Below, piece after piece: positions 1-9,289 of a stretch of DNA of 64,000 nucleotides. Each line of letters starts with the position of its first letter. Positions within the stretch are counted from its first letter, which is position 1. The notes beneath the pieces are model-generated. The model was not told where the DNA came from, did not search any database, and saw only the letters and a program-made list of their open reading frames with translations. This stretch comes from Sporosarcina beigongshangi (GTDB lineage Bacteria > Actinomycetota > Actinomycetes > Actinomycetales > Micrococcaceae). The position numbers were made by a program, and so were the translations under genes. The stretch is taken from the NCBI RefSeq assembly GCF_016820535.1, contig NZ_JADHDY010000013.1, forward strand, positions 1 through 64,000, written 5' to 3'.

Positions 1-142
1 CCCAAACACCACTACGCAACACCTACCACCACGGCCTCAACAACCCCACACCACCACCAACCACCAACACCAGCACCGACCGCCACCAACCCTAAACACC
101 CACCCCAACTGGGCCACAACAGCCGAAGAGCAGGCCATAAAA
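1..142. other. Left-edge non-coding, CACCAC-rich low-complexity DNA
   Basis: The first 142 bases are very rich in short CAC/ACC tracts with hardly any T. The open frame across them is almost entirely Gly, Val and Trp on the minus strand and does not look like a protein. I see no gene here. It lies downstream of glgA and of its terminator. Confidence 0.5.
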
Positions 143-181
143 CGAACCAGCCGCCACCAATACATGGTGACGGCTGGTTCG
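143..181 (-). terminator. Intrinsic terminator of glgA
   Basis: An 11-bp perfect inverted repeat (143-153 with 171-181) continues inward as a further 5-bp stem (155-159 with 165-169) after one mismatch. On the minus strand it is followed by GTTTT. It starts 33 bases past the glgA stop codon, so it should end that transcript. Confidence 0.8.
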
Positions 182-213
182 CTGTTTCGACGGCATCAAC
201 CGCCCGGCAGTCG

Positions 214-1413
214 CTACTGAGGCAGGACGCTCTTGTACACGTCAAGGGTCTGGTCAACGATCGATTCCCAGGAAAACAGGTTGGTGGCGCGCTGCCGCCC
301 CTTCTCCCCCATGGCCCGGGCCCGGGCAGGATCGTTCACAACTTCGATCATGGCGGCAGCAAAGTCGGCCACGAACTTCTCAGGATCCAACGGGGTTCCA
401 GTACCGTCGCTGACTTGCTCCAGCGGAACGAGCAGCCCGGTTTCGCCGTGGTCCACCACTTCAGGGATGCCGCCCGTGGCACTTGCGACGACAGCCGCTC
501 CGCAGGCCATGGCCTCAAGGTTCACAATTCCAAGAGGCTCATAGATGGAAGGGCACGCGAAGACAGTTGCGTGGCTGAGCACCTGGATCAGCTCGGCCCG
601 CGGGAGCATGCGCTCAATGACAATCACGCCGTCGCGCTGGGCCTTGAGTCCCTCAATCAACTCGTTGACCTCGGCACCCAGCGCCGGAGTGTCTGCGGCA
701 CCGGCGCACAACACCAGTTGCACCTCCGGAGGAAGGGCGGCCGCCGCCTTCAAAAGGTAAGGCACCCCCTTTTGGCGGGTAACGCGGCCAACCCAGACCA
801 CGCTGGGACGAGACGGATCAATCCCCAGGGAACGGACGACGTCGTCATTCTCATGGCGCTGCCAGACAGCCACGTCAATGCCGTTGTGGATGACTTTTAC
901 CTTGGCAGGGTCCACATCCGGGTAGCTGCGCAGGATGTCCTGGCGCATGCCGTCGGAGACCGCGATAATGGCGGCGGCGCCCTCGTAAGCTGTCTTCTCA
1001 ACCCAGGACGAGACAGCGTAGCCTCCGCCAAGCTGTTCAGCCTTCCAGGGGCGCAGGGGCTCAAGGCTGTGGGCGCTGAGTACATGCGGGATGCCGTGCA
1101 GCAGCGACGCGATATGGCCTGCCATGTTGGCATACCAAGTGTGTGAATGGACCAGGTCAGAGCCGGCGATTGCACTCACCACCTGCAGGTCCACGCCGAG
1201 GGTCTGCACCGCTGCATTGGCGTCGGCCAGCTCGGGAAGATTCGGGTAGGACTGCACATGGGCGCCATGAAAATTCACCGAACGTTCATTCCCGAATGCA
1301 TGAACATGCAAGTCTGCCCGGCTTGCCAAGACACGGCTGAGCTCGGCGACGTGTACGCCGGCGCCCCCGTAAATCTCGGGCGGAAACTCTTTCGTCACAA
1401 TATCTATACGCAC
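214..1413 (-). CDS. glgA: Glycogen synthase, actinobacterial GlgA/GlgM type
   Basis: A 399-residue GT-B glycosyltransferase that transfers glucose from an ADP-glucose type donor in cytoplasmic glycogen synthesis. In mycobacteria the equivalent enzyme mainly makes maltose-1-phosphate (GlgM), so the acceptor here is uncertain. The N-terminus carries KEFPPEIYGGAGVH (about residues 8-21), the nucleotide-sugar synthase loop. The C-terminal domain has EPLGIVNLEAMACG, an E-x7-E motif in the donor site. Length matches the short actinobacterial family, against about 480 residues for E. coli GlgA. The start is GTG, with a -10-like box 6 bases upstream and no clear ribosome binding site. It is divergent from glgC, the usual actinobacterial arrangement. 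Confidence 0.93.
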   Translation of the reverse strand: MRIDIVTKEFPPEIYGGAGVHVAELSRVLASRADLHVHAFGNERSVNFHGAHVQSYPNLPELADANAAVQTLGVDLQVVSAIAGSDLVHSHTWYANMAGHIASLLHGIPHVLSAHSLEPLRPWKAEQLGGGYAVSSWVEKTAYEGAAAIIAVSDGMRQDILRSYPDVDPAKVKVIHNGIDVAVWQRHENDDVVRSLGIDPSRPSVVWVGRVTRQKGVPYLLKAAAALPPEVQLVLCAGAADTPALGAEVNELIEGLKAQRDGVIVIERMLPRAELIQVLSHATVFACPSIYEPLGIVNLEAMACGAAVVASATGGIPEVVDHGETGLLVPLEQVSDGTGTPLDPEKFVADFAAAMIEVVNDPARARAMGEKGRQRATNLFSWESIVDQTLDVYKSVLPQ

Positions 1414-1419
1414 AGTCTC

Positions 1420-1425
1420 AAGGTA
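1420..1425 (-). promoter_or_regulatory. Candidate -10 box of glgA (leaderless)
   Basis: Read on the minus strand the hexamer is TACCTT, fitting TANNNT, and exactly 6 bases separate it from the glgA GTG. Transcription would then start at or next to the start codon. No good -35 is visible. Confidence 0.5.
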
Positions 1426-1518
1426 GTCTGTCTGGACACATTTGTTCTAGTGTGAAGTTGTTGTGACCCGCATCAGGACACGACGAAGTGCATCATTGAA
1501 GCTGTCGGAGGTTAGATC

Positions 1519-2928
1519 ATGTCAGTCAAGAAAGTTCTGGCGATCGTATTGGCAGGCGGTGAGGGCAAGCGGTTGATGCCCTTGACAGCGGACCGCGCAA
1601 AACCTGCCGTACCATTTGCAGGATTCCGGTTGGTCGATTTCGCATTGTCCAACCTGGCGAACTCGGGATATTTAAAGATTGTGGTGCTGACGCAATATAA
1701 GTCGCACAGCCTGGACCGCCACATTTCAGAGACGTGGCGGATGTCCACCCAACTCGGCAATTACGTCGCCTCAGTGCCTGCCCAGCAGCGCCGTGGCAAG
1801 AGCTGGTTCCTTGGCAGTGCCAACGCCATCTACCAATCCATGAACCTGATCGGCGACGCCGAACCGGACATTGTGGTGGTGGTCGGCGCAGACCACGTGT
1901 ATCGGATGGACTTCGAACAAATGGTCCAGAGCCATATCAACTCAGGTGCACGCGCCACGGTCGCCGCAGTGCGCCAGCCCTTGGAAATGGCCAACCAGTT
2001 TGGTGTTATTGAGGTCGACGGCGAACCTGTCGCCGGAGCGGTTGGTGCGCACAAGATCGCAGCCTTTGTGGAGAAGCCGGATTCAACTCCCGGGCTGGCA
2101 GACGCCCCCGACCAATTCCTGGCATCCATGGGCAACTATGTTTTCGACACAGATGCACTGGTCGAGGCCCTCGAGCTGGATGCCGTCAAGGACGACACGA
2201 AAAACGACATGGGCGGGGACATCATTCCCTACTTTGTGGACCGCGGCGAAGCCTTTGTCTACGACTTTTCCACCAACGACATTCCGGACGCCACGGACCG
2301 CGACCGCAACTACTGGCGGGACGTGGGAACACTCGATTCCTACTACGACGCGCACATGGACCTGATCTCGCCGGTGCCCATCTTCAACCTTTACAACCGG
2401 GCCTGGCCGATCTTCACCCGGAACACCACTTCCCCGCCAGCCAAGTTTGTCAGGGGTGAAAAGAACTCCGTGGGCGCGGCCCTGGACTCGATTGTCGCCC
2501 CCGGCGTCGTGGTGTCCGGCGGCGTGGTGGAGAATTCCGTGCTCTCCAATGACGTCTACGTTGGTTCCGGTGCGCGCGTCCAGGCGTCCGTCCTCCTCGA
2601 CAAGGTCACGATTGGCGCAGGCGCCGTGGTGCGCCGTGCCATCATTGACAAGAACGTGAAGGTGCCCGCCGGTGCCACCATTGGCGTCGACCCCGACCTT
2701 GACAGGGCTCGCGGATTCACCATCACCGAGTCGGGCCTGACCGTTCTGAGCAAGGGGCAGGTGGTCTCGCCGCCGGATGAGCGTGAAATGGCGCTCGCGC
2801 GGGTGGCTGCGGCGGAGCTTCCGGAAGCACTCGCCATTGCGGTGGAGCGTGACCAGCTGGCCCAGGACACGGTTGACAAGATCGTGCAAAACCAGGTCGA
2901 GGTCGTCGACTCGGAGACGGGCGGCTAG
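1519..2928 (+). CDS. glgC: Glucose-1-phosphate adenylyltransferase (ADP-glucose pyrophosphorylase)
   Basis: Makes ADP-glucose from glucose-1-phosphate and ATP, the committed step of bacterial glycogen synthesis. The 469-residue protein opens with a nucleotidyltransferase domain: [13 protein letters not shown] near residues 11-23 is the nucleotide loop and [10 protein letters not shown] follows. The C-terminal third shows the repeating small/hydrophobic pattern of a left-handed beta helix ([19 protein letters not shown] onward). The ATG is preceded by GGAGG at 1507-1511 with 7-base spacing, unlike the divergent glgA, which has none. Length is somewhat above the usual 400-430 because of a roughly 50-residue acidic tail ending in VDSETGG. 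The divergent partner glgA uses its product. Confidence 0.95.
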   Translation: MSVKKVLAIVLAGGEGKRLMPLTADRAKPAVPFAGFRLVDFALSNLANSGYLKIVVLTQYKSHSLDRHISETWRMSTQLGNYVASVPAQQRRGKSWFLGSANAIYQSMNLIGDAEPDIVVVVGADHVYRMDFEQMVQSHINSGARATVAAVRQPLEMANQFGVIEVDGEPVAGAVGAHKIAAFVEKPDSTPGLADAPDQFLASMGNYVFDTDALVEALELDAVKDDTKNDMGGDIIPYFVDRGEAFVYDFSTNDIPDATDRDRNYWRDVGTLDSYYDAHMDLISPVPIFNLYNRAWPIFTRNTTSPPAKFVRGEKNSVGAALDSIVAPGVVVSGGVVENSVLSNDVYVGSGARVQASVLLDKVTIGAGAVVRRAIIDKNVKVPAGATIGVDPDLDRARGFTITESGLTVLSKGQVVSPPDEREMALARVAAAELPEALAIAVERDQLAQDTVDKIVQNQVEVVDSETGG

Positions 2929-2962
2929 CAGCCCCAAGGATCGGGGGCGCTGCCGGAGCGGC

Positions 2963-2968
2963 TAACAT
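2963..2968 (+). promoter_or_regulatory. Candidate -10 box of the SDR gene (leaderless)
   Basis: TAACAT fits TANNNT and ends 6 bases before the GTG at 2975. It lies in the 46-base gap after glgC. A GGAG touches the start codon and is too close to act as a ribosome site, which also favours leaderless translation. Confidence 0.45.
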
Positions 2969-2974
2969 TGTGGA

Positions 2975-4414
2975 GTGAGCGCCCCCGATTTAACCCCTGA
3001 AGAAATCCAAAACTGCCTCAAGGTTCTGGAAACCATCCACGTCTACGACGAAGAGCATCCCGATTACGTCTCGGTGCGCCGGGCCACCGGAAAAATGTTC
3101 AAGGCCGTCAAGCGGCACCGCCGCAACGTCAAACGCGATGCCGTCAACGATGCCGACAAGGCCGTCATTGCGTTGACCGCCACCGCGGCGCCGGACCGGA
3201 TTGACGATGAAACCCGGGGGAACAAGCTCAAGCCCTCCACGACGGGTGAAACGGCCGGGACGCTCATCCGTTCCCGGCCCTGCTACATCTGCAAGCAGCA
3301 CTACACACTGGTGGACGCCTTCTACCACCAGCTGTGCCCCGAATGTGCCGCTTTCAACCATTCGAAGCGCGATGCCCGCACCGACCTCAGCGGCAAGCGT
3401 GCACTGCTCACGGGCGGCCGGGCAAAAATCGGCATGTACATCGCCCTGCGCCTGCTGCGCGATGGCGCGCACACCACCATCACGACCCGCTTCCCCAAGG
3501 ATGCTGCACGACGCTTTGCCGCCATGGAAGACAGCAGCGAGTGGCTGCACCGGCTGCGGGTCGTAGGCATCGACCTGCGCGACCCCACCCAGGTGATCGC
3601 CCTGGCGGACTCACTCACCGAGGCCGGCCCGCTGGACATCATCATCAACAATGCCGCCCAGACGGTGCGGAGGTCGGGCAACGCATACAAGCCGCTGGTC
3701 GACGCCGAGCTGGAGGAGCTGCCCGCCGACACACCCATGCCGGAGCTGGTGACTTTCGGCCACGCGCACGACAAGCACCCCCTGGCACTGGCCACCCAGA
3801 TGATGGAGCACCCGCAACTGGCTGGGGACGAAATCGCCGCACTGGCCCTGTCAATGGGCTCGGCCTCGCTGGAGCGCATTGAGGCCGGCACGGCCATTGA
3901 TGCCGGCGGCCTGGTCCCGGACCGCGCCACGATCAACTCGTGGACCCAGGTGGTGGACCAGGTGGACCCGTTGGAGATGCTCGAGGTCCAGCTGTGCAAC
4001 GTCACGGCCCCGTTCCTGTTGGTCTCCCGCCTGCGCCCGGCCATGGCCGCCTCCGCCGCCCGCCGCAAGTACATCGTCAACGTCTCTGCCATGGAAGGCC
4101 AGTTCTCCCGCGCCTACAAGGGCCCAGGACACCCCCACACGAACATGGCCAAGGCGGCGTTGAACATGCTCACCCGAACCAGCGCTGGAGAAATGTTGGA
4201 AGAGGACGGCATCCTCATGACTGCCGTGGACACCGGCTGGATCACCGACGAACGCCCGCACTTTACCAAGGTCCGCCTCGCCGAGGAGGGCTTCCATGCC
4301 CCGCTGGACCTGGTGGACGGTGCGGCCCGCGTCTATGACCCGATTGTTATGGGCGAGTCCGGCGAGGACCAGTACGGCGTCTTCCTCAAGGATTACAAAC
4401 CCAGCCCATGGTGA
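2975..4414 (+). CDS. SDR-like oxidoreductase with N-terminal zinc-ribbon region and no catalytic Tyr
   Basis: 479 residues, about twice a classical short-chain dehydrogenase. Residues 1-100 have no recognised domain. C103-x2-C106 and C121-x2-C124 form a likely zinc ribbon. A Rossmann fold follows, with nucleotide motif TGGRAKIG (146-153) in place of TGxxxGIG and NNAAQ as the NAG-like motif. An insertion of about 100 residues precedes the active-site region. Where the YxxxK dyad is expected the sequence is T389-N-M-A-K393, so the general-base Tyr is missing while the Lys and a preceding Ser-rich strand (IVNVSAMEG) remain. The substrate is unknown. The gene overlaps the next one by 7 bases (ATGGTGA), so the two are probably co-translated. 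Fold is confident; activity is not. Confidence 0.75.
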   Translation: MSAPDLTPEEIQNCLKVLETIHVYDEEHPDYVSVRRATGKMFKAVKRHRRNVKRDAVNDADKAVIALTATAAPDRIDDETRGNKLKPSTTGETAGTLIRSRPCYICKQHYTLVDAFYHQLCPECAAFNHSKRDARTDLSGKRALLTGGRAKIGMYIALRLLRDGAHTTITTRFPKDAARRFAAMEDSSEWLHRLRVVGIDLRDPTQVIALADSLTEAGPLDIIINNAAQTVRRSGNAYKPLVDAELEELPADTPMPELVTFGHAHDKHPLALATQMMEHPQLAGDEIAALALSMGSASLERIEAGTAIDAGGLVPDRATINSWTQVVDQVDPLEMLEVQLCNVTAPFLLVSRLRPAMAASAARRKYIVNVSAMEGQFSRAYKGPGHPHTNMAKAALNMLTRTSAGEMLEEDGILMTAVDTGWITDERPHFTKVRLAEEGFHAPLDLVDGAARVYDPIVMGESGEDQYGVFLKDYKPSPW

Positions 4415-5475
4415 CGCCCGACGGCGGGAAGTCGCCTGCCGCTGCCACGGCCCGTTCGCTTGGTCCCGGCCTTGCGGCCGCGGTGGCCGCAGTGGCCGTC
4501 TCCCTCCTGGTCCATGCCCTGGTGCCGCTGCTCCCGGCGATGACCATCGCCGTCGTGCTGGGGATTGCGGCAGTAAACCTGCCGGGCACCCAGGCACTGT
4601 GTGAGGGGCCGTGGCGCAAGGGGCTGAACTTTGCCGGCAAGCACCTGATGCGCGTGGGCATTGTTTTCCTGGGTCTGAGGCTCAGCCTGGGCGACATCAT
4701 GGACCTGGGGTGGGTGAGCGTGGCGCTCATCGTCGCTGTGGTGCTGCTCAGCTTTGCGGGCACCCTGATGCTGGGCCGGCTGTTCCGGCTTGGCGGGGAC
4801 ACCCCCCTGCTGATTGCCACGGGCTTTTCCATCTGCGGAGCCTCGGCCATTGGTGCCATGGCCGCCGTCAAGGGGACCAGGCATGAGGACACCGTGCTCC
4901 CCGTGGCGCTGGTGACACTGTGCGGCACGCTGGCCATTGGCATCCTGCCGCTGCTCATGAACCCGCTGGGTCTCAGCCCGCTGCAATTTGGCCAATGGGT
5001 GGGCGCCGGGGTGCACGATGTGGGGCAGGTGGTGGCCACCGCCCAGACCGCGGGGGCGGTGGCACTCAGCGCCGCCATCGTGGTCAAGCTGACCCGCGTG
5101 GTGCTGCTGGCCCCCATCGTGGGGGCGGCCGGTGCATTGGAGCGCAAGCGCCACGCCGGGGCCCTGGCGCTGCGTCGCACGGCCACCCTGGAAGCCGTGG
5201 AGGCGCCCAAGTTCCCGCCGGTGGTGCCGCTGTTCGTGCTGGGCTTCCTGGCCATGGTGGCACTGCGCACCACGGGGTGGCTGCCGGAATCCGCCATCGA
5301 GACAGGGGCGCTGGCACAGGACATCGCCCTGGGTGCAGCCTTGTTCGGGCTGGGGTCCAGCGTCCGTGTCCGCGAGCTGCTCCACACGGGGTTGCGTGCC
5401 ACGGTCATGGCGCTGTGCTCATGGGCGCTGATCGCCACCCTCGCATTCGGCGCCGTCCACATCATGACTGCCTGA
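4408..5475 (+). CDS. YeiH-family putative sulfate/anion exporter
   Basis: A 355-residue integral membrane protein with about ten hydrophobic segments, of the YeiH/UPF0324 family. Members are annotated as putative sulfate exporters, largely without biochemical proof. Family-like stretches are ATGFSICGASAIGAMA (near residues 131-146) and the VGAGVHDVGQVVA region (near 198-210), both typical loops between helices. The ATG is placed inside the end of the preceding SDR gene, giving a 7-base overlap, so expression is probably coupled. The N-terminus is short and basic before the first helix. The partnership with a zinc-ribbon SDR gives no clear hint about the substrate. Confidence 0.82.
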   Translation: MVTPDGGKSPAAATARSLGPGLAAAVAAVAVSLLVHALVPLLPAMTIAVVLGIAAVNLPGTQALCEGPWRKGLNFAGKHLMRVGIVFLGLRLSLGDIMDLGWVSVALIVAVVLLSFAGTLMLGRLFRLGGDTPLLIATGFSICGASAIGAMAAVKGTRHEDTVLPVALVTLCGTLAIGILPLLMNPLGLSPLQFGQWVGAGVHDVGQVVATAQTAGAVALSAAIVVKLTRVVLLAPIVGAAGALERKRHAGALALRRTATLEAVEAPKFPPVVPLFVLGFLAMVALRTTGWLPESAIETGALAQDIALGAALFGLGSSVRVRELLHTGLRATVMALCSWALIATLAFGAVHIMTA

Positions 5476-5510
5476 CACACTGCAGGCCCGAGCCCACCCT
5501 TCCGCAGACG

Positions 5511-5536
5511 CCCCGGCCAAAGGGCCTTTTCCGGGG
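5511..5536 (+). terminator. Probable terminator after the YeiH gene
   Basis: CCCCGG at 5511-5516 pairs with CCGGGG at 5531-5536, and the inner AAAGG/CCTTT also pairs. It lies between the YeiH stop codon and pepN. There is no T-run after it, so strength is uncertain. Confidence 0.4.
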
Positions 5537-5556
5537 GTCCGTGATTGAATGAAATA

Positions 5557-8214
5557 GTGTCGAACCAAAACCTGTCGCGAAGCGAAGCAGCCGCCCGAAA
5601 ATCCCTCCTCACGGTCCACAACTACGATGTTGACCTGGACCTGAGCCTCGCCGAAAACCCCGGGGTGCCGGGCTTCCCCAGCACCACCACCATCACTTTC
5701 TCCGCCGCCAGCGGTGACGGCGCAGCAGCCTCCACGTTTCTGGATTTCATCGGCCTGAGCGTCGAGTCCGTGGTCCTCAACGGCACGGCACTGGACATCC
5801 ACGCCGTGGTGGACGGCTCACGCATCCACCTGCCCGCCCTTGCCGCAGAGAACACCGTGGTGGTCAGTGCAACCGCCGCCTACTCCAGCAGCGGCGAAGG
5901 CCTGCACCGCTTCGTCGACCCGGCTGACGGCAGGACCTACACGTACACCCAGTACGAACCCGCCGACGCCCGCCGCGTGTTCGCCAACTTTGAGCAACCC
6001 GACCTCAAGGCGCCCTACACCTTTCGCGTGACGGCGCCGGAGGGGTGGGAGGTGGCCTCCAACCAGTCGGTCAGCAGCCGCGCAACGCTGCCTGCCCCGG
6101 AAACTGGCCAGGAAGCAGCATCCGGCAACGGAACGGTCAAGTGGGAGTTTGCACCCACCCTGCCCATCTCCACCTACATCACCACGGTCCTGGCCGGCCC
6201 CTACTTCAAGGCGGAAGACCACTTTTCCATGGAGTTCGGCGCGGACAGCGCACACGCCGGGGAAACGCTCGAGATCCCGCTCGCCGCCTACTGCCGGGCC
6301 TCCCTCGCCCCGCACTTTGACGCAGGGGAGATCTTCAAGGTCACGAAGGCGGGGCTGAAGTACTTCAACGAGCTCTACGACTACCCGTACCCGTTCGGCA
6401 AGTACGACCAGGCGTTCGTGCCCGAGTACAACCTCGGCGCCATGGAGAACCCCGGCCTGGTGACGTTCACGGAAAGCTACCTCCACGCCTCACGCGCCAC
6501 GGACACCGCATACCAGCAGCGCGCCAACACGATCATGCACGAGATGGCGCACATGTGGTTCGGCGACCTCGTCACGATGGGCTGGTGGGATGACCTATGG
6601 CTCAAGGAATCCTTCGCCGACTTCATGGGCCACCTCGCCGTCGCGGAGGCCACGCCGTGGGGACCCAAGTCGTGGACCATGTTCGCCAGCCGCCGCAAGG
6701 CCTGGGCGTACACGCAGGACCAGCTGCCCACCACGCACCCCATCGTGGCGGACATCCCGGACCTCGAGGCCGCGAAGGCCAATTTCGACGGCATCACCTA
6801 TGCCAAGGGCGCCTCCGTCCTCAAGCAGCTCGTCGCCTACGTCGGCCAGGACGCGTTCATTGCCGGCTCCCGCGAGTACTTCCGCACGCACGAGTACGGC
6901 AACACCTCGCTCAACGACCTGCTGGTCCCGCTCAGCAAGGCCTCCGGGCGCGACCTCAACGAATGGGCCACGCAGTGGCTGGGGACCTCCGGCATGTCCA
7001 CCCTGCTTCCGGATCTGGACACTGACAAGGGTGCCGTGACGCAACTGACCATTGCCCAGACTGCCATTGACCCCGTCACCGGCAGTGATGCCGTGCGCCC
7101 ACACCGCCTTAAGGTCGGGTTTTTCAGGCACGACGGCGGCACCCTGGTGAGGAGCGATTCGTTTGCCCTCGATGTGGTGGGGGCGGAGACGGTCGTGGCC
7201 GACGCGGTGGGGCGCCCCTCCCCTGCCCTGGTGCTGGTCAACGACGAGGACCTGACATACGCCAAGGTCCGCCTTGATGCAGCGTCGCTCTCCACTGCGC
7301 TGGCGTCCGTAGGAACTGTGGCGGATCCCCTCTCCCGCAGCCTGGTGTGGTCCGCGCTGTGGAACGCCACGCGGGACGGACTCCTGCCGGCAGCCGTGTA
7401 CCTGCGCACCGTCGTGTCCCAAGCGGGCGGGGAGGCCGACACCAGCCTGCTGCAGACCCTTGCCGACAACGCCCTGCTCGCGCTGGCCCACTACTGCCCG
7501 GCCGCCGACCGCGACGCGGCCCGCGAACTCCTGAGGGCCGGCGTCGAACATCTATTGGCACTGGCGCGTGCCGGCAGCGACGAGCAGCTGGTCTGGGCAC
7601 GCACCCTTGCACTGCTGGGACGCGGCACGGATGCCGTGAACGGCTGGAGCAGGGCGCTGCTTGAAGGGAAGGACGTCCCGGCCGGGCTGGTGGTGGACGG
7701 CAGCCTGCGCTGGCTGCTGTGGCAGCAGCTGGCCGCGCGCGGTGCCGCCACGACGGCGGAGCTGGATGCCGAGCTGGCCGCCGACACCACGGCCGAGCAC
7801 CGGGCCAACCGGTGCCTCGCCGTGGCCGCACTCCCGGACCCCCCGGGCAAGGCCGCCCGCTGGCAGGAGGCCGTGGTGGGGACCGAACTGAGCAATGAAC
7901 TGCTGAGCGCCACGATCGCCGGATTCACTGTGGGCGCAGCTGAGCTGCTGGATCCCTACATCGAACCCTACTTTGCTGCGATCGACGGTGTGTGGGGCGG
8001 GCGAAGCCTGGAAATCTCCGGGCGCATTGTGCGCGGGCTGTTCCCGCTGGCGCAGGACTTGGCCGCCGGCACCTCTCCCGAACATCATCCCGTGGTCCAC
8101 CGCACGGACGCGTGGCTGGCGGAACACCCGGACGCGGCACCCGGACTGCGCCGGATCGTGCTCGAGCAGCGCGACCAGCTGCTGCGCGCGCTGCGGGGGC
8201 AGGCCGCGGCCTGA
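5557..8214 (+). CDS. pepN: Aminopeptidase N (M1 zinc metallopeptidase)
   Basis: Removes N-terminal amino acids from peptides in the cytoplasm. About 885 residues, the normal size for the actinobacterial PepN. The exopeptidase signature GAMEN occurs in YNLGAMENPGLVTF, and the zinc site is H328-E-M-A-H332 with the third ligand Glu in LKESFADF about 19 residues on. A long helical ERAP1-like C-terminal domain follows, as in the family. I chose GTG at 5557 because the product MSNQNLSRSEAA resembles the usual N-terminus; an in-frame TTG at 5545 would add four residues. No signal peptide is visible. It stands alone between a transporter and a VOC protein. Confidence 0.93.
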   Translation: MSNQNLSRSEAAARKSLLTVHNYDVDLDLSLAENPGVPGFPSTTTITFSAASGDGAAASTFLDFIGLSVESVVLNGTALDIHAVVDGSRIHLPALAAENTVVVSATAAYSSSGEGLHRFVDPADGRTYTYTQYEPADARRVFANFEQPDLKAPYTFRVTAPEGWEVASNQSVSSRATLPAPETGQEAASGNGTVKWEFAPTLPISTYITTVLAGPYFKAEDHFSMEFGADSAHAGETLEIPLAAYCRASLAPHFDAGEIFKVTKAGLKYFNELYDYPYPFGKYDQAFVPEYNLGAMENPGLVTFTESYLHASRATDTAYQQRANTIMHEMAHMWFGDLVTMGWWDDLWLKESFADFMGHLAVAEATPWGPKSWTMFASRRKAWAYTQDQLPTTHPIVADIPDLEAAKANFDGITYAKGASVLKQLVAYVGQDAFIAGSREYFRTHEYGNTSLNDLLVPLSKASGRDLNEWATQWLGTSGMSTLLPDLDTDKGAVTQLTIAQTAIDPVTGSDAVRPHRLKVGFFRHDGGTLVRSDSFALDVVGAETVVADAVGRPSPALVLVNDEDLTYAKVRLDAASLSTALASVGTVADPLSRSLVWSALWNATRDGLLPAAVYLRTVVSQAGGEADTSLLQTLADNALLALAHYCPAADRDAARELLRAGVEHLLALARAGSDEQLVWARTLALLGRGTDAVNGWSRALLEGKDVPAGLVVDGSLRWLLWQQLAARGAATTAELDAELAADTTAEHRANRCLAVAALPDPPGKAARWQEAVVGTELSNELLSATIAGFTVGAAELLDPYIEPYFAAIDGVWGGRSLEISGRIVRGLFPLAQDLAAGTSPEHHPVVHRTDAWLAEHPDAAPGLRRIVLEQRDQLLRALRGQAAA

Positions 8215-8299
8215 GGAATACGGTCAGGCTTTCCGAGTCGGACGAGGGAGGACGCGAACACCAGGAATACGTTGAAGCTTCAACTAGTTGCTGGCGAGT

Positions 8300-9289
8300 A
8301 TGACGTCTCGAAAAACGCCCGTCCCCGCCCGCCCCAAGCCTACGGGGGCCGCCGCCATTTCCCTGGCGGCGGCCCTCACCGTGGTTCTCGCCGTCGCAGG
8401 AATCTGGTGGGGCACCCACCTCTCCTCACCCTCTGGACAGGAGGGGCCGTCCGCGGGCGCACTGCCGTCGAACACGCGGATGGGCGCCGTTGAATTGTTC
8501 ACGGACGAGCTGGCACCCATGCGGTGGTTCTACGTGGATGCCGTGGGTCTGGAGGTGCTCAGCGAGTCCTCGGACACACTGGTCCTTGGCGGCGATGGCG
8601 AGGAGTTGCTGCGCATCGTGAGAAAGGACGGGCTGGCCGCTGACTCACCGACCGGGGCGGGCCTCTACCATTCAGCAATCCTGTATCCGAATGTGACTTC
8701 CCTCGCCGACACCCTCCTGAGGGTCGCCACCGCAGCACCGCAAAGCTACTCAGGCAGTGCAGACCACGCAGTGAGTCTCGCGTTCTATTTCTCCGACCCT
8801 GACGGGAACGGGCTGGAGCTCTACACGGACACCCCGGAAGACAGCTGGGTTTGGAAGGACGGGCTTGTCTCCATGGGGTCCGCCCCGCTGGATCCAAACG
8901 CCTTCATCTCACAATATGCCGGCGCCAGCCCTGCCCAGGCCCTGCCCGCCATGGGCCATGTGCACCTGCGGGTCGGAGACCTCAACCTGGCCCGGGCGTT
9001 CTACGCCGACACCCTGGGCTTCGCCGTCACGGCCGAGTCCGACGGCGCCCTGTTCTACGCAGCCGGCGGATACCACCACCACGTTGCCACGAACACCTGG
9101 GGCAGCGCCGGCGCCGTGCAAAGAACCCCGTCGCAGGGTCTGGGCAGCCTGGCCGTGCACCTTGGGGATGTCCAGGGGCTGGAAGCGGTGGCAATGCGGC
9201 TGACGAATGCGGGCCTGGATTTTGTGCAGGATTCGCTGGGCATCACCGTTGACGACCCCTGGGGCAACACCGTGCGGCTGCTTGCCTAG
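8300..9289 (+). CDS. Membrane-anchored double-VOC (CatE/glyoxalase-like) protein
   Basis: About 329 residues with two vicinal-oxygen-chelate modules. The N-terminus (MTSRKTPVPARPKP, then a hydrophobic run of about 20 ending AGIWWGTHL) looks like an uncleaved signal anchor, so the domains should sit outside the cytoplasm. Module one carries LYHSAIL, a later His in SADHAVS, and Glu in NGLELYTDTP. Module two has GHVHLRVGD and the His-rich YHHHVATNTW of CatE-type proteins, but Arg replaces the final Glu ligand. The family includes extradiol dioxygenases and glyoxalases; the reaction is unknown. ATG at 8300 was preferred to TTG at 8288. It overlaps the convergent transporter gene by 4 bases. Confidence 0.75.
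   Translation: MTSRKTPVPARPKPTGAAAISLAAALTVVLAVAGIWWGTHLSSPSGQEGPSAGALPSNTRMGAVELFTDELAPMRWFYVDAVGLEVLSESSDTLVLGGDGEELLRIVRKDGLAADSPTGAGLYHSAILYPNVTSLADTLLRVATAAPQSYSGSADHAVSLAFYFSDPDGNGLELYTDTPEDSWVWKDGLVSMGSAPLDPNAFISQYAGASPAQALPAMGHVHLRVGDLNLARAFYADTLGFAVTAESDGALFYAAGGYHHHVATNTWGSAGAVQRTPSQGLGSLAVHLGDVQGLEAVAMRLTNAGLDFVQDSLGITVDDPWGNTVRLLA

Noticed and set aside
12-257. 81-residue frame of Gly/Val/Trp on the minus strand
   Set aside because: Low-complexity translation of CACCAC repeats, overlaps the glgA 3' end and terminator, no family resemblance.
1437-1471. GlxR/CRP site upstream of glgC
   Set aside because: TGTGA and TGTGA are in direct, not inverted, orientation, so the palindrome is absent.
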